Assembly (NCBI GenBank): GCA_963082975.1
Contig: CAUJBJ010000027.1
Span: forward strand, 172,001 to 236,000
Origin: Labia minor
Lineage: Eukaryota; Arthropoda; Insecta; Dermaptera; Spongiphoridae
DNA: 64,000 bases
Direction: 5' to 3'
This document shows positions 38,901-51,631 of this stretch, piece by piece. A program made the translations under genes and the position numbers. The notes under the pieces were generated by a model, which saw nothing but the letters and a program-made list of their open reading frames with translations, was not told the DNA's origin and did not search any database. The stretch's first letter is position 1. Each line of letters opens with the position of its first letter.

Positions 38901-41900
38901 TTAATATTTGAACAAAATCAGACTTTTCCGTAAGAATTCAATGAAAATATTTAAGAAATCGATCAAATATGAATTTATTCTTCATTAGAATCAGAAAATT
39001 AATAAAATAAAATAAAAAAGATAATTTTATCCCTCGTATTTAAAAAAGTAGGATTTTCCCTTTAATATTTGAATAAAATCACAGTAATCCGTAAGAATTC
39101 AATGAAAATATTTAAGAAATCGATCAAATATGAATTTATTCTTCATTAGAATCAGAAAATTAATAAAATAAAATATAAAAGATAATTTTATCCCTCGTAT
39201 TTAAAAAAGTAGGATTTTCCCTTTAATATTTGAACAAAATCACAATAATCCGTAAGAATTCAATGAAAATATTTAAGAAATCGATCAAATATGAATTTAT
39301 TCTTCAATAGAATCAGAAAATTAATAAAATAAAATATAAAAGATAATTTTATCCCTCGTATTTAAAAAAGTAGGATTTTCCCTTTAATATTTGAACAAAA
39401 TCAGAATTTTCCGTAAGAATTCAATGAAAATATTTAAGAAATCGATCAAATATGAATTTATTCTTCAATAGAATCAGAAAATTAATAAAATAAAATATAA
39501 AAGATAATTTTATCCCTCGTATTTAAAAAAGTAGGATTTTCCCTTTAATATTTGAACAAAATCAGAATTTTCCGTAAGAATTCAATGAAAATATTTAAGA
39601 AATCGATCAAATATGAATTTATTCTTCAATAGAATCAGAAAATTAATAAAATAAAATATAAAAGATAATTTTATCCCTCGTATTTAAAAAAGTAGGATTT
39701 TCCCTTTAATATTTGAACAAAATCAGACTTTTCCGTAAGAATTCAATGAAAATATTTAAGAAATCGATCAAATATGAATTTATTCTTCATTAGAATCAGA
39801 AAATTAATAAAATAAAATATAAAAGATAATTTTATCCCTCGTATTTAAAAAAGTAGGATTTTTCCCTTTAATATTTGAATAAAATCACAGTAATCCGTAA
39901 GAATTCAATGAAAATATTTAAGAAATCGATCAAATATGAATTTATTCTTCATTAGAATCAGAAAATTAATAAAATAAAATATAAAAGATAATTTTATCCC
40001 TCGTATTTAAAAAAGTAGGATTTTCCCTTTAATATTTGAATAAAATCACAGTAATCCGTAAGAATTCAATGAAAATATTTAAGAAATCGATCAAATATAA
40101 ATTTATTCTTCATTAGAATCAGAAAATTAATAAAATAAAATATAAAAGATAATTTTATCCCTCGTATTTAAAAAAGTAGGATTTTCCCTTTAATATTTGA
40201 ACAAAATCAGAATAATCCGTAAGAATTCAATGAAAATATTTAAGAAATCGATCAAATATGAATTTATTCTTCAATAGAATCAGAAAATTAATAAAATAAA
40301 ATATAAAAGATAATTTTATCCCTCGTATTTAAAAAAGTAGGATTTTCCCTTTAATATTTGAACAAAATCAGAATTTTCCGTAAGAATTCAATGAAAATAT
40401 TTAAGAAATCGATCAAATATGAATTTATTCTTCAATAGAATCAGAAAATTAATAAAATAAAATATAAAAGATAATTTTATCCCTCGTATTTAAAAAAGTA
40501 GGATTTTCCCTTTAATATTTGAACAAAATCAGAATTTTCCGTAAGAATTCAATGAAAATATTTAAGAAATCGATCAAATATGAATTTATTCTTCAATAGA
40601 ATCAGAAAATTAATAAAATAAAATATAAAAGATAATTTTATCCCTCGTATTTAAAAAAGTAGGATTTTTCCCTTTAATATTTGAACAAAATCAGACTTTT
40701 CCGTAAGAATTCAATGAAAATATTTAAGAAATCGATCAAATATGAATTTATTCTTCATTAGAATCAGAAAATGAATAAAATAAAATATAAAAGATAATTT
40801 TATCCCTCGTATTTAAAAAAGTAGGATTTTCCCTTTAATATTTGAACAAAATCACAATAATCCGTAAGAATTCAATGAAAATATTTAAGAAATCGATCAA
40901 ATATGAATTTATTCTTCAATAGAATCAGAAAATTAATAAAATAAAATATAAAAGATAATTTTATCCCTCGTATTTAAAAAAGTAGGATTTTCCCTTTAAT
41001 ATTTGAACAAAATCAGACTTTTCCGTAAGAATTCAATGAAAATATTTAAGAAATCGATCAAATATGAATTTATTCTTCATTAGAATCAGAAAATTAATAA
41101 AATAAAATAAAAAAGATAATTTTATCCCTCGTATTTAAAAAAGTAGGATTTTCCCTTTAATATTTTAACACAATCAGACTTTTCCGTAAGAATTCAATGA
41201 AAATATTTAAGAAATCGATCAAATATGAATTTATTCTTCAATAGAATCAGAAAATTAATAAAATAAAATATAAAAGATAATTTTATCCCTCGTATTTAAA
41301 AAAGTAGGATTTTCCCTTTAATATTTGAACAAAATCACAGTAATCCGTAAGAATTCAATGAAAATATTTAAGAAATCGATCAAATATGAATTTATTCTTC
41401 AATAGAATCAGAAAATTAATAAAATAAAATATAAAAGATAATTTTATCCCTCGTATTTAAAAAAGTAGGATTTTCCCTTTAATATTTGAACAAAATCACA
41501 CTAATCCGTAAGAATTCAATGAAAATATTTAAGAAATCGATCAAATATGAATTTATTCTTCAATAGAATCAGAAAATTAATAAAATAAAATATAAAAGAT
41601 AATTTTATCCCTCGTATTTAAAAAAGTAGGAATTTTCCCTTTAATATTTGAACAAAATCAGATTTTCCGTAAGAATTCAATGAAAATATTTAAGAAATCG
41701 ATCAAATATGAATTTATTCTTCATTAGAACCAGAAAATTAATAAAATAAAATAAAAAAGATAATTTTATCCCTCGTATTTAAAAAACTAGGATTTTCCCT
41801 TTAATATTTGAACAAAATCACAGTAATCCTTAAGAATTCAATGAAAATATTTAAGAAATCGATCAAATATGAATTTATTCTTAATTAGAATCAGAAAATG

Positions 41901-42923
41901 AATAAAATAAAATATAAAAGATAATTTTGTCCGTCGTATTTAAAAAAGTAGGATTTTCCCTTTAATATTTGAACAAAATCAGACTTTTCCGTAAGAATTC
42001 AATGAAAATATTTAAGAAATCGATCAAATATGTATTTATTCTTCATTAGAATCAGAAAATTAATAAAATAAATTAAAAATGATAATTTTATCCCTCGTAT
42101 TTAAAAAAGTAGGATTTTCCCTTTAATATTTGAACAAAATCACAGTAATCCGTAAGAATTCAATGAAAATATTTAAGAAATCGATCAAATATGAATTTAT
42201 TCTTCATTAGAATCAGAAAATGAATAAAATAAAATATAAAAGATAATTTTATCCCTCGTATTTAAAAAAGTAGGATTTTCCCTTTAATATTTGAACAAAA
42301 TCACAATAATCCGTAAGAATTCAATGAAAATATTTAAGAAATCGATCAAATATGAATTTATTCTTCAATAGAATCAGAAAATTAATAAAATAAAATATAA
42401 AAACTAATTTTATCCCTCGTATTTAAAAAAGTAGGATTTTCCCTTTAATATTTTAACAAAATCAGACTTTTCCGTAAGAATTCAATGAAAATATTTAAGA
42501 AATCGATCAAATATGAATTTATTCTTCAATAGAATCAGAAAATTAATAAAATAAAATATAAAAGATAATTTTATCCCTCGTATTTAAAAAAGTAGGTTTT
42601 TCCCTTTAATATTTGAACAAAATCAGACTTTTCCGTAAGAATTCAATGAAAATATTTAAGAAATCGATCAAATATGAATTTATTCTTCATTAGAATCAGA
42701 AAATTAATAAAATAAAATAAAAAAGATAATTTTATCCCTCGTATTTATAAAAGTAGGATTTTCCCTTTAATATTTGAACAAAATCAGACTTTTCCGTCAG
42801 AATTCAATGAAAATATTTAAGAAATCGATCAAATATGAATTTATTCTTCATTAGAATCAGAAAATTTATAAAATAAAATAAAAAAGATAATTTTATTCCT
42901 CGTATTTAAAAAAGTAGGATTTT

Positions 42924-43141
42924 CGCTTTAATATTTGATCAAAATCACACTTTTCCGTAAGAATTCAATGAAAATATTTAAGAAATCGATCAAATATGAA
43001 TTTATTCTTCATTAGAATCAGAAAATGAAAATATTTAAGAAATCGATCAAATATGAATTTATTCTTCATTAGAATCAGAAAATGAATAAAATAAAATATA
43101 AAAGATAATTTTGTCCCTCGTATTTAAAAAAGTAGGATTTT
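42924..43141 (+). repeat. Class h expanded monomer 11 (218 bp), TGTCCC form
   Basis: The second 57-bp copy begins at 43026. This is the first class h monomer in the right territory, within copy 1 of the 4,084-bp HOR. Confidence 0.96.
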
Positions 43142-43302
43142 CCCTTTAATATTTGAACAAAATCAGACTTTTCCGTAAGAATTCAATGAAAATATTTAAG
43201 AAATCGATCAAATATGAATTTATTCTTCATTAGAATCAGAAAATTAATAAAATAAAATAAAAAAGATAATTTTATCCCTCGTATTTAAAAAAGTAGGATT
43301 TT

Positions 43303-43463
43303 CCCTTTAATATTTGAATAAAATCACAGTAATCCGTAAGAATTCAATGAAAATATTTAAGAAATCGATCAAATATAAATTTATTCTTCATTAGAATCAG
43401 AAAATTAATAAAATAAAATATAAAAGATAATTTTATCCCTCGTATTTAAAAAAGTAGGATTTT
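43303..43463 (+). repeat. Class b derivative with TATAAATTT
   Basis: It is class b apart from G to A at monomer position 75 (TATGAATTT to TATAAATTT; variant base at 43377). Copies occur at 40025 (base 40099) and 47387 (base 47461). The offset between the last two is 4,084 bp. Confidence 0.88.
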
Positions 43464-45075
43464 CCCTTTAATATTTGAACAAAATCAGAATAATCCGTAA
43501 GAATTCAATGAAAATATTTAAGAAATCGATCAAATATGAATTTATTCTTCAATAGAATCAGAAAATTAATAAAATAAAATATAAAAGATAATTTTATCCC
43601 TCGTATTTAAAAAAGTAGGATTTTCCCTTTAATATTTGAACAAAATCAGAATTTTCCGTAAGAATTCAATGAAAATATTTAAGAAATCGATCAAATATGA
43701 ATTTATTCTTCAATAGAATCAGAAAATTAATAAAATAAAATATAAAAGATAATTTTATCCCTCGTATTTAAAAAAGTAGGATTTTCCCTTTAATATTTGA
43801 ACAAAATCAGAATTTTCCGTAAGAATTCAATGAAAATATTTAAGAAATCGATCAAATATGAATTTATTCTTCAATAGAATCAGAAAATTAATAAAATAAA
43901 ATATAAAAGATAATTTTATCCCTCGTATTTAAAAAAGTAGGATTTTTCCCTTTAATATTTGAACAAAATCAGACTTTTCCGTAAGAATTCAATGAAAATA
44001 TTTAAGAAATCGATCAAATATGAATTTATTCTTCATTAGAATCAGAAAATGAATAAAATAAAATATAAAAGATAATTTTATCCCTCGTATTTAAAAAAGT
44101 AGGATTTTCCCTTTAATATTTGAACAAAATCACAATAATCCGTAAGAATTCAATGAAAATATTTAAGAAATCGATCAAATATGAATTTATTCTTCAATAG
44201 AATCAGAAAATTAATAAAATAAAATATAAAAGATAATTTTATCCCTCGTATTTAAAAAAGTAGGATTTTCCCTTTAATATTTGAACAAAATCAGAATAAT
44301 CCGTAAGAATTCAATGAAAATATTTAAGAAATCGATCAAATATGAATTTATTCTTCAATAGAATCAGAAAATTAATAAAATAAAATATAAAAGATAATTT
44401 TATCCCTCGTATTTAAAAAAGTAGGATTTTCCCTTTAATATTTGAACAAAATCAGAATTTTCCGTAAGAATTCAATGAAAATATTTAAGAAATCGATCAA
44501 ATATGAATTTATTCTTCAATAGAATCAGAAAATTAATAAAATAAAATATAAAAGATAATTTTATCCCTCGTATTTAAAAAAGTAGGATTTTCCCTTTAAT
44601 ATTTGAACAAAATCAGAATTTTCCGTAAGAATTCAATGAAAATATTTAAGAAATCGATCAAATATGAATTTATTCTTCAATAGAATCAGAAAATTAATAA
44701 AATAAAATATAAAAGATAATTTTATCCCTCGTATTTAAAAAAGTAGGATTTTTCCCTTTAATATTTGAACAAAATCAGACTTTTCCGTAAGAATTCAATG
44801 AAAATATTTAAGAAATCGATCAAATATGAATTTATTCTTCATTAGAATCAGAAAATGAATAAAATAAAATATAAAAGATAATTTTATCCCTCGTATTTAA
44901 AAAAGTAGGATTTTCCCTTTAATATTTGAACAAAATCACAATAATCCGTAAGAATTCAATGAAAATATTTAAGAAATCGATCAAATATGAATTTATTCTT
45001 CAATAGAATCAGAAAATTAATAAAATAAAATATAAAAGATAATTTTATCCCTCGTATTTAAAAAAGTAGGATTTT
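43464..45075 (+). repeat. Local 806-bp tandem pair (5-mer)
   Basis: The run CAGAATAAT type, d, d, a(ATGAAT, preceded by an extra T), c occurs at 43464-44269 and again at 44270-45075 (5 x 161 + 1). It straddles the join between the two 4,084-bp units, so it is probably the homology that produced the larger duplication. Confidence 0.85.
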
Positions 45076-45720
45076 CCCTTTAATATTTGAACAAAATCAG
45101 ACTTTTCCGTAAGAATTCAATGAAAATATTTAAGAAATCGATCAAATATGAATTTATTCTTCATTAGAATCAGAAAATTAATAAAATAAAATAAAAAAGA
45201 TAATTTTATCCCTCGTATTTAAAAAAGTAGGATTTTCCCTTTAATATTTTAACACAATCAGACTTTTCCGTAAGAATTCAATGAAAATATTTAAGAAATC
45301 GATCAAATATGAATTTATTCTTCAATAGAATCAGAAAATTAATAAAATAAAATATAAAAGATAATTTTATCCCTCGTATTTAAAAAAGTAGGATTTTCCC
45401 TTTAATATTTGAACAAAATCACAGTAATCCGTAAGAATTCAATGAAAATATTTAAGAAATCGATCAAATATGAATTTATTCTTCAATAGAATCAGAAAAT
45501 TAATAAAATAAAATATAAAAGATAATTTTATCCCTCGTATTTAAAAAAGTAGGATTTTCCCTTTAATATTTGAACAAAATCACACTAATCCGTAAGAATT
45601 CAATGAAAATATTTAAGAAATCGATCAAATATGAATTTATTCTTCAATAGAATCAGAAAATTAATAAAATAAAATATAAAAGATAATTTTATCCCTCGTA
45701 TTTAAAAAAGTAGGAATTTT

Positions 45721-45880
45721 CCCTTTAATATTTGAACAAAATCAGATTTTCCGTAAGAATTCAATGAAAATATTTAAGAAATCGATCAAATATGAATTTA
45801 TTCTTCATTAGAACCAGAAAATTAATAAAATAAAATAAAAAAGATAATTTTATCCCTCGTATTTAAAAAACTAGGATTTT
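45721..45880 (+). repeat. ACCAG monomer (160 bp), right-territory type
   Basis: It reads CAGATTTTCC (one base shorter than CAGACTTTTCC), AGAACCAGAAAA (T to C) and AAAAAACTAGG (G to C). The monomer before it ends AGGAATTTT with one extra A, so the pair keeps register at 322 bp. Relatives lie near 41638, 49322, 50289, 52599, 54282 (partial), 56898, 57869 and 62108. Those at 56.9, 57.9 and 62.1 kb also have GAAACTTAAT. Confidence 0.88.
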
Positions 45881-46041
45881 CCCTTTAATATTTGAACAAA
45901 ATCACAGTAATCCTTAAGAATTCAATGAAAATATTTAAGAAATCGATCAAATATGAATTTATTCTTAATTAGAATCAGAAAATGAATAAAATAAAATATA
46001 AAAGATAATTTTGTCCGTCGTATTTAAAAAAGTAGGATTTT
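45881..46041 (+). repeat. CCTTAAG / TGTCCGTCG monomer, right-territory type
   Basis: It has CACAGTAATCCTTAAG (CpG lost), TTCTTAATTAGAATC, ATGAATAAA, TATAAAAG and TTTTGTCCGTCG. The last replaces CCCTCG and adds a CpG. It follows the ACCAG monomer in most copies (near 41798, 50449, 54442, 58042 and 62268). Versions with CCGTAAG occur near 53782 and 57220. Confidence 0.87.
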
Positions 46042-46202
46042 CCCTTTAATATTTGAACAAAATCAGACTTTTCCGTAAGAATTCAATGAAAATATTTAAG
46101 AAATCGATCAAATATGTATTTATTCTTCATTAGAATCAGAAAATTAATAAAATAAATTAAAAATGATAATTTTATCCCTCGTATTTAAAAAAGTAGGATT
46201 TT
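46042..46202 (+). repeat. Class a derivative with AAATTAAAAATG
   Basis: The A-rich tail reads ATAAATTAAAAATGATAAT in place of ATAAAATAAAAAAGATAAT. This copy and the one at about 41,958 also have TATGTATTT. The copies near 50609 and 54602 keep TATGAATTT, and the last has TAAAAATTC, which loses the EcoRI site. Confidence 0.86.
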
Positions 46203-46363
46203 CCCTTTAATATTTGAACAAAATCACAGTAATCCGTAAGAATTCAATGAAAATATTTAAGAAATCGATCAAATATGAATTTATTCTTCATTAGAATCAG
46301 AAAATGAATAAAATAAAATATAAAAGATAATTTTATCCCTCGTATTTAAAAAAGTAGGATTTT

Positions 46364-46524
46364 CCCTTTAATATTTGAACAAAATCACAATAATCCGTAA
46401 GAATTCAATGAAAATATTTAAGAAATCGATCAAATATGAATTTATTCTTCAATAGAATCAGAAAATTAATAAAATAAAATATAAAAACTAATTTTATCCC
46501 TCGTATTTAAAAAAGTAGGATTTT
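46364..46524 (+). repeat. Class c derivative with AAAACTAATTT
   Basis: It is class c up to the A-rich tail, then TATAAAAACTAATTTT in place of TATAAAAGATAATTTT. Other copies have the CTAA near 42402, 48316, 51055, 55031, 58471 and 59597. None is seen left of 40 kb. Confidence 0.86.
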
Positions 46525-47007
46525 CCCTTTAATATTTTAACAAAATCAGACTTTTCCGTAAGAATTCAATGAAAATATTTAAGAAATCGATCAAATATGA
46601 ATTTATTCTTCAATAGAATCAGAAAATTAATAAAATAAAATATAAAAGATAATTTTATCCCTCGTATTTAAAAAAGTAGGTTTTTCCCTTTAATATTTGA
46701 ACAAAATCAGACTTTTCCGTAAGAATTCAATGAAAATATTTAAGAAATCGATCAAATATGAATTTATTCTTCATTAGAATCAGAAAATTAATAAAATAAA
46801 ATAAAAAAGATAATTTTATCCCTCGTATTTATAAAAGTAGGATTTTCCCTTTAATATTTGAACAAAATCAGACTTTTCCGTCAGAATTCAATGAAAATAT
46901 TTAAGAAATCGATCAAATATGAATTTATTCTTCATTAGAATCAGAAAATTTATAAAATAAAATAAAAAAGATAATTTTATTCCTCGTATTTAAAAAAGTA
47001 GGATTTT

Positions 47008-47225
47008 CGCTTTAATATTTGATCAAAATCACACTTTTCCGTAAGAATTCAATGAAAATATTTAAGAAATCGATCAAATATGAATTTATTCTTCATTAGA
47101 ATCAGAAAATGAAAATATTTAAGAAATCGATCAAATATGAATTTATTCTTCATTAGAATCAGAAAATGAATAAAATAAAATATAAAAGATAATTTTGTCC
47201 CTCGTATTTAAAAAAGTAGGATTTT
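47008..47225 (+). repeat. Class h expanded monomer 12 (218 bp), TGTCCC form
   Basis: The second 57-bp copy begins at 47110, exactly 4,084 bp after copy 11. Confidence 0.96.
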
Positions 47226-50200
47226 CCCTTTAATATTTGAACAAAATCAGACTTTTCCGTAAGAATTCAATGAAAATATTTAAGAAATCGATCAAATATG
47301 AATTTATTCTTCATTAGAATCAGAAAATTAATAAAATAAAATAAAAAAGATAATTTTATCCCTCGTATTTAAAAAAGTAGGATTTTCCCTTTAATATTTG
47401 AATAAAATCACAGTAATCCGTAAGAATTCAATGAAAATATTTAAGAAATCGATCAAATATAAATTTATTCTTCATTAGAATCAGAAAATTAATAAAATAA
47501 AATATAAAAGATAATTTTATCCCTCGTATTTAAAAAAGTAGGATTTTCCCTTTAATATTTGAACAAAATCAGAATAATCCGTAAGAATTCAATGAAAATA
47601 TTTAAGAAATCGATCAAATATGAATTTATTCTTCAATAGAATCAGAAAATTAATAAAATAAAATATAAAAGATAATTTTATCCCTCGTATTTAAAAAAGT
47701 AGGATTTTCCCTTTAATATTTGAACAAAATCAGAATTTTCCGTAAGAATTCAATGAAAATATTTAAGAAATCGATCAAATATGAATTTATTCTTCAATAG
47801 AATCAGAAAATTAATAAAATAAAATATAAAAGATAATTTTATCCCTCGTATTTAAAAAAGTAGGATTTTCCCTTTAATATTTGAACAAAATCAGAATTTT
47901 CCGTAAGAATTCAATGAAAATATTTAAGAAATCGATCAAATATGAATTTATTCTTCAATAGAATCAGAAAATTAATAAAATAAAATATAAAAGATAATTT
48001 TATCCCTCGTATTTAAAAAAGTAGGATTTTTCCCTTTAATATTTGAACAAAATCAGACTTTTCCGTAAGAATTCAATGAAAATATTTAAGAAATCGATCA
48101 AATATGAATTTATTCTTCATTAGAATCAGAAAATGAATAAAATAAAATATAAAAGATAATTTTATCCCTCGTATTTAAAAAAGTAGGATTTTCCCTTTAA
48201 TATTTGAACAAAATCACAATAATCCGTAAGAATTCAATGAAAATATTTAAGAAATCGATCAAATATGAATTTATTCTTCAATAGAATCAGAAAATTAATA
48301 AAATAAAATATAAAAACTAATTTTATCCCTCGTATTTAAAAAAGTAGGATTTTCCCTTTAATATTTGAACAAAATCACAATAATCCGTAAGAATTCAATG
48401 AAAATATTTAAGAAATCGATCAAATATGAATTTATTCTTCATTAGAATCAGAAAATTTATAAAATAAAATAAAAAAGATAATTTTATTCCTCGTATTTAA
48501 AAAAGTAGGATTTTCCCTTTAATATTTGATCAAAATCACACTTTTCTGTAAGAATTCAATGAAAATATTTAAGAAATCGATGAAATATGAATTTATTCTT
48601 CATTAGAATCAGAAAATGAATAAAATAAAATATAAAAGATAATTTTGTCCCTCGTATTTAAAAAAGTAGGATTTTCCCTTTAATATTTGAACAAAATCAG
48701 ACTTTTCCGTAAGAATTCAAAGAAAATATTTAAGAAATCGATCAAATATGAATTTATTCTTCATTAGAATCAGAAAATTAATAAAATAAAATAAAAAAGA
48801 TAATTTTATCCCTCGTATTTAAAAAAGTAGGATTTTCCCTTTAATATTTGAATAAAATCACAGTAATCCGTAAGAATTCAATGAAAATATTTAAGAAATC
48901 GATCAAATATGAATTTATTCTTCATTAGAATCAGAAAATTAATAAAATAAAATATAAAAGATAATTTTATCCCTCGTATTTAAAAAAGTAGGATTTTTCC
49001 CTTTAATATTTGAACAAAATCAGACTTTTCCGTAAGAATTCAATGAAAATATTTAAGAAATCGATCAAATATGAAGTTATTCTTCATTAGAATCAGAAAA
49101 TGAATAAAATAAAATATAAAAGATAATTTTATCCCTCGTATTTAAAAAAGTAGGATTTTCCCTTTAATATTTGAACAAAATCACAATAATCCGTAAGAAT
49201 TCAATGAAAATATTTAAGAAATCGATCAAATATGAATTTATTCTTCAATAGAATCAGAAAATGAATAAAATAAAATATAAAAGATAATTTTATCCCTCGT
49301 ATTTAAAAAAGTAGGAATTTTCCCTTAAATATTTGAACAAAATCAGATTTTCCGTAAGAATTCAATGAAAATATTTAAGAAATCGATAAAATATGAATTT
49401 ATTCTTCATTAGAACCAGAAAATGAATAAAATAAAATATAAAAGATAATTTTATCTCTCGTATTTAAAAAAGTAGGATTTTCCCTTTAATATTTGAACAA
49501 AATCAGACTTTTCCGTAAGAATTCAATGAAAATATTTAAGAAATCGATCAAATATGAATTTATTCTTCATTAGAATCAGAAAATTAATAAAATAAAATAA
49601 AAAAGATAATTTTATCCCTCGTATTTAAAAAAGTAGGATTTTCCCTTTAATATTTGAATAAAATCACAGTAATCCGTAAGAATTCAATGAAAATATTTAA
49701 GAAATCGATCAAATATGAATTTATTCTTCATTAGAATCAGAAAATTAATAAAATAAAATATAAAAGATAATTTTATCCCTCGTATTTAAAAAAGTAGGAT
49801 TTTCCCTTTAATATTTTAACACAATCAGACTTTTCCGTAAGAATTCAATGAAAATATTTAAGAAATCGATCAAATATGAATTTATTCTTCAATAGAATCA
49901 GAAAATTAATAAAATAAAATATAAAAGATAATTTTATCCCTCGTATTTAAAAAAGTAGGATTTTCCCTTTAATATTTGAACAAAATCACAGTAATCCGTA
50001 AGAATTCAATGAAAATATTTAAGAAATCGATCAAATATGAATTTATTCTTCAATAGAATCAGAAAATTAATAAAATAAAATATAAAAGATAATTTTATCC
50101 CTCGTATTTAAAAAAGTAGGATTTTCCCTTTAATATTTGAACAAAATCACACTAATCCGTAAGAATTCAATGAAAATATTTAAGAAATCGATCAAATATG

Positions 50201-51413
50201 AATTTATTCTTCAATAGAATCAGAAAATTAATAAAATAAAATATAAAAGATAATTTTATCCCTCTTATTTAAAAAAGTAGGAATTTTCCCTTTAATATTT
50301 GAACAAAATCAGATTTTCCGTAAGAATTCAATGAAAATATTTAAGAAATCGATCAAATATGAATTTATTCTTCATTAGAACCAGAAAATTAATAAAATAA
50401 AATAAAAAAGATAATTTTATCCCTCGTATTTAAAAAACTAGGATTTTCCCTTTAATATTTGAACAAAATCACAGTAATCCTTAAGAATTCAATGAAAATA
50501 TTTAAGAAATCGATCAAATATGAATTTATTCTTAATTAGAATCAGAAAATGAATAAAATAAAATATAAAAGATAATTTTGTCCGTCGTATTTAAAAAAGT
50601 AGGATTTTCCCTTTAATATTTGAACAAAATCAGACTTTTCCGTAAGAATTCAATGAAAATATTTAAGAAATCGATCAAATATGAATTTATTCTTCATTAG
50701 AATCAGAAAATTAATAAAATAAATTAAAAATGATAATTTTATCCCTCGTATTTAAAAAAGTAGGATTTTCCCTTTAATATTTGAACAAAATCACAGTAAT
50801 CCGTAAGAATTCAATGAAAATATTTAAGAAATCGATCAAATATGAATTTATTCTTCATTAGAATCAGAAAATGAATAAAATAAAATATAAAAGATAATTT
50901 TATCCCTCGTATTTAAAAAAGTAGGATTTTCCCTTTAATATTTGAACAAAATCACAATAATCCGTAAGAATTCAATGAAAATATTTAAGAAATCGATCAA
51001 ATATGAATTTATTCTTCAATAGAATCAGAAAATTAATAAAATAAAATATAAAAACTAATTTTATCCCTCGTATTTAAAAAAGTAGGATTTTCCCTTTAAT
51101 ATTTGAACAAAATCAGAATTTTCCGTAAGAATTCAATGAAAATATTTAAGAAATCGATCAAATATGAATTTATTCTTCATTAGAATCAGAAAATTAATAA
51201 AATAAAATAAAAAAGATAATTTTATCCCTCGTATTTAAAAAAGTAGGATTTTCCCTTTAATATTTGAACAAAATCAGACTTTTCCGTCAGAATTCAATGA
51301 AAATATTTAAGAAATCGATCAAATATGAATTTATTCTTCATTAGAATCAGAAAATTTATAAAATAAAATAAAAAAGATAATTTTATTCCTCGTATTTAAA
51401 AAAGTAGGATTTT

Positions 51414-51631
51414 CGCTTTAATATTTGATCAAAATCACACTTTTCCGTAAGAATTCAATGAAAATATTTAAGAAATCGATCAAATATGAATTTATTCTTC
51501 ATTAGAATCAGAAAATGAAAATATTTAAGAAATCGATCAAATATGAATTTATTCTTCAATAGAATCAGAAAATTAATAAAATAAAATATAAAAGATAATT
51601 TTATCCCTCGTATTTAAAAAAGTAGGATTTT
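51414..51631 (+). repeat. Class h2 expanded monomer 13 (218 bp, recombinant 3' half)
   Basis: The 5' half matches the other class h copies (CGCTTTAATATTTGATC). After the junction at 51516, however, it reads CAATAG and ATTAATAAA like class d, rather than CATTAG and ATGAATAAA. The two 57-mers therefore differ, and the 3' half was probably replaced by recombination. Copies 14-16 share this form. Confidence 0.94.

Larger units (their letters stand above)
1..40024 (+). repeat. Left HOR territory
   Basis: The territory is defined by class i (EcoRV) monomers, by class e in its usual a-e-b-c'-b-c context, and by the absence of the right-territory variants ACCAG, AAACTAGG, TGTCCGTCG, CAGATTTTCC and AAAACTAA. 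Monomer order is highly regular and private changes are rare. Confidence 0.8.
45240..46540 (+). repeat. 1.3-kb right-territory block, repeated at +4,567
   Basis: It matches about 49,807-51,107. Marks are CACAATC at 45255 and 49822, and TGTCCGTCG ending near 46013 and 50580. Differences in the downstream copy are CCCTCTTATTT near 50266 (usual CCCTCGTATTT, CpG lost) and TATGAATTT where this copy has TATGTATTT near 46115. Confidence 0.82.
40186..48310 (+). repeat. Tandem pair of a 4,084-bp HOR (25-mer), right-territory type
   Basis: Copy 1 spans 40186-44269; copy 2 starts at 44270 and matches to about 48,310. Order in copy 2: CAGAATAAT type 44270, d 44431, d 44592, a(ATGAAT) 44754, c 44915, a 45076, f(CACAATC) 45237, CAGTAAT/CAATAG 45398, CACTAAT/AGGAATTTT 45559, ACCAG 45721, CCTTAAG/TGTCCGTCG 45881, TTAAAAATG 46042, CAGTAAT/ATGAAT 46203, c(AAAACTA) 46364, f 46525, a 46686, g 46847, h 47008, a, b(TATAAATTT), CAGAATAAT type, d, d, a, c. 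I noticed no base difference between the two copies before the last monomer. Confidence 0.9.
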
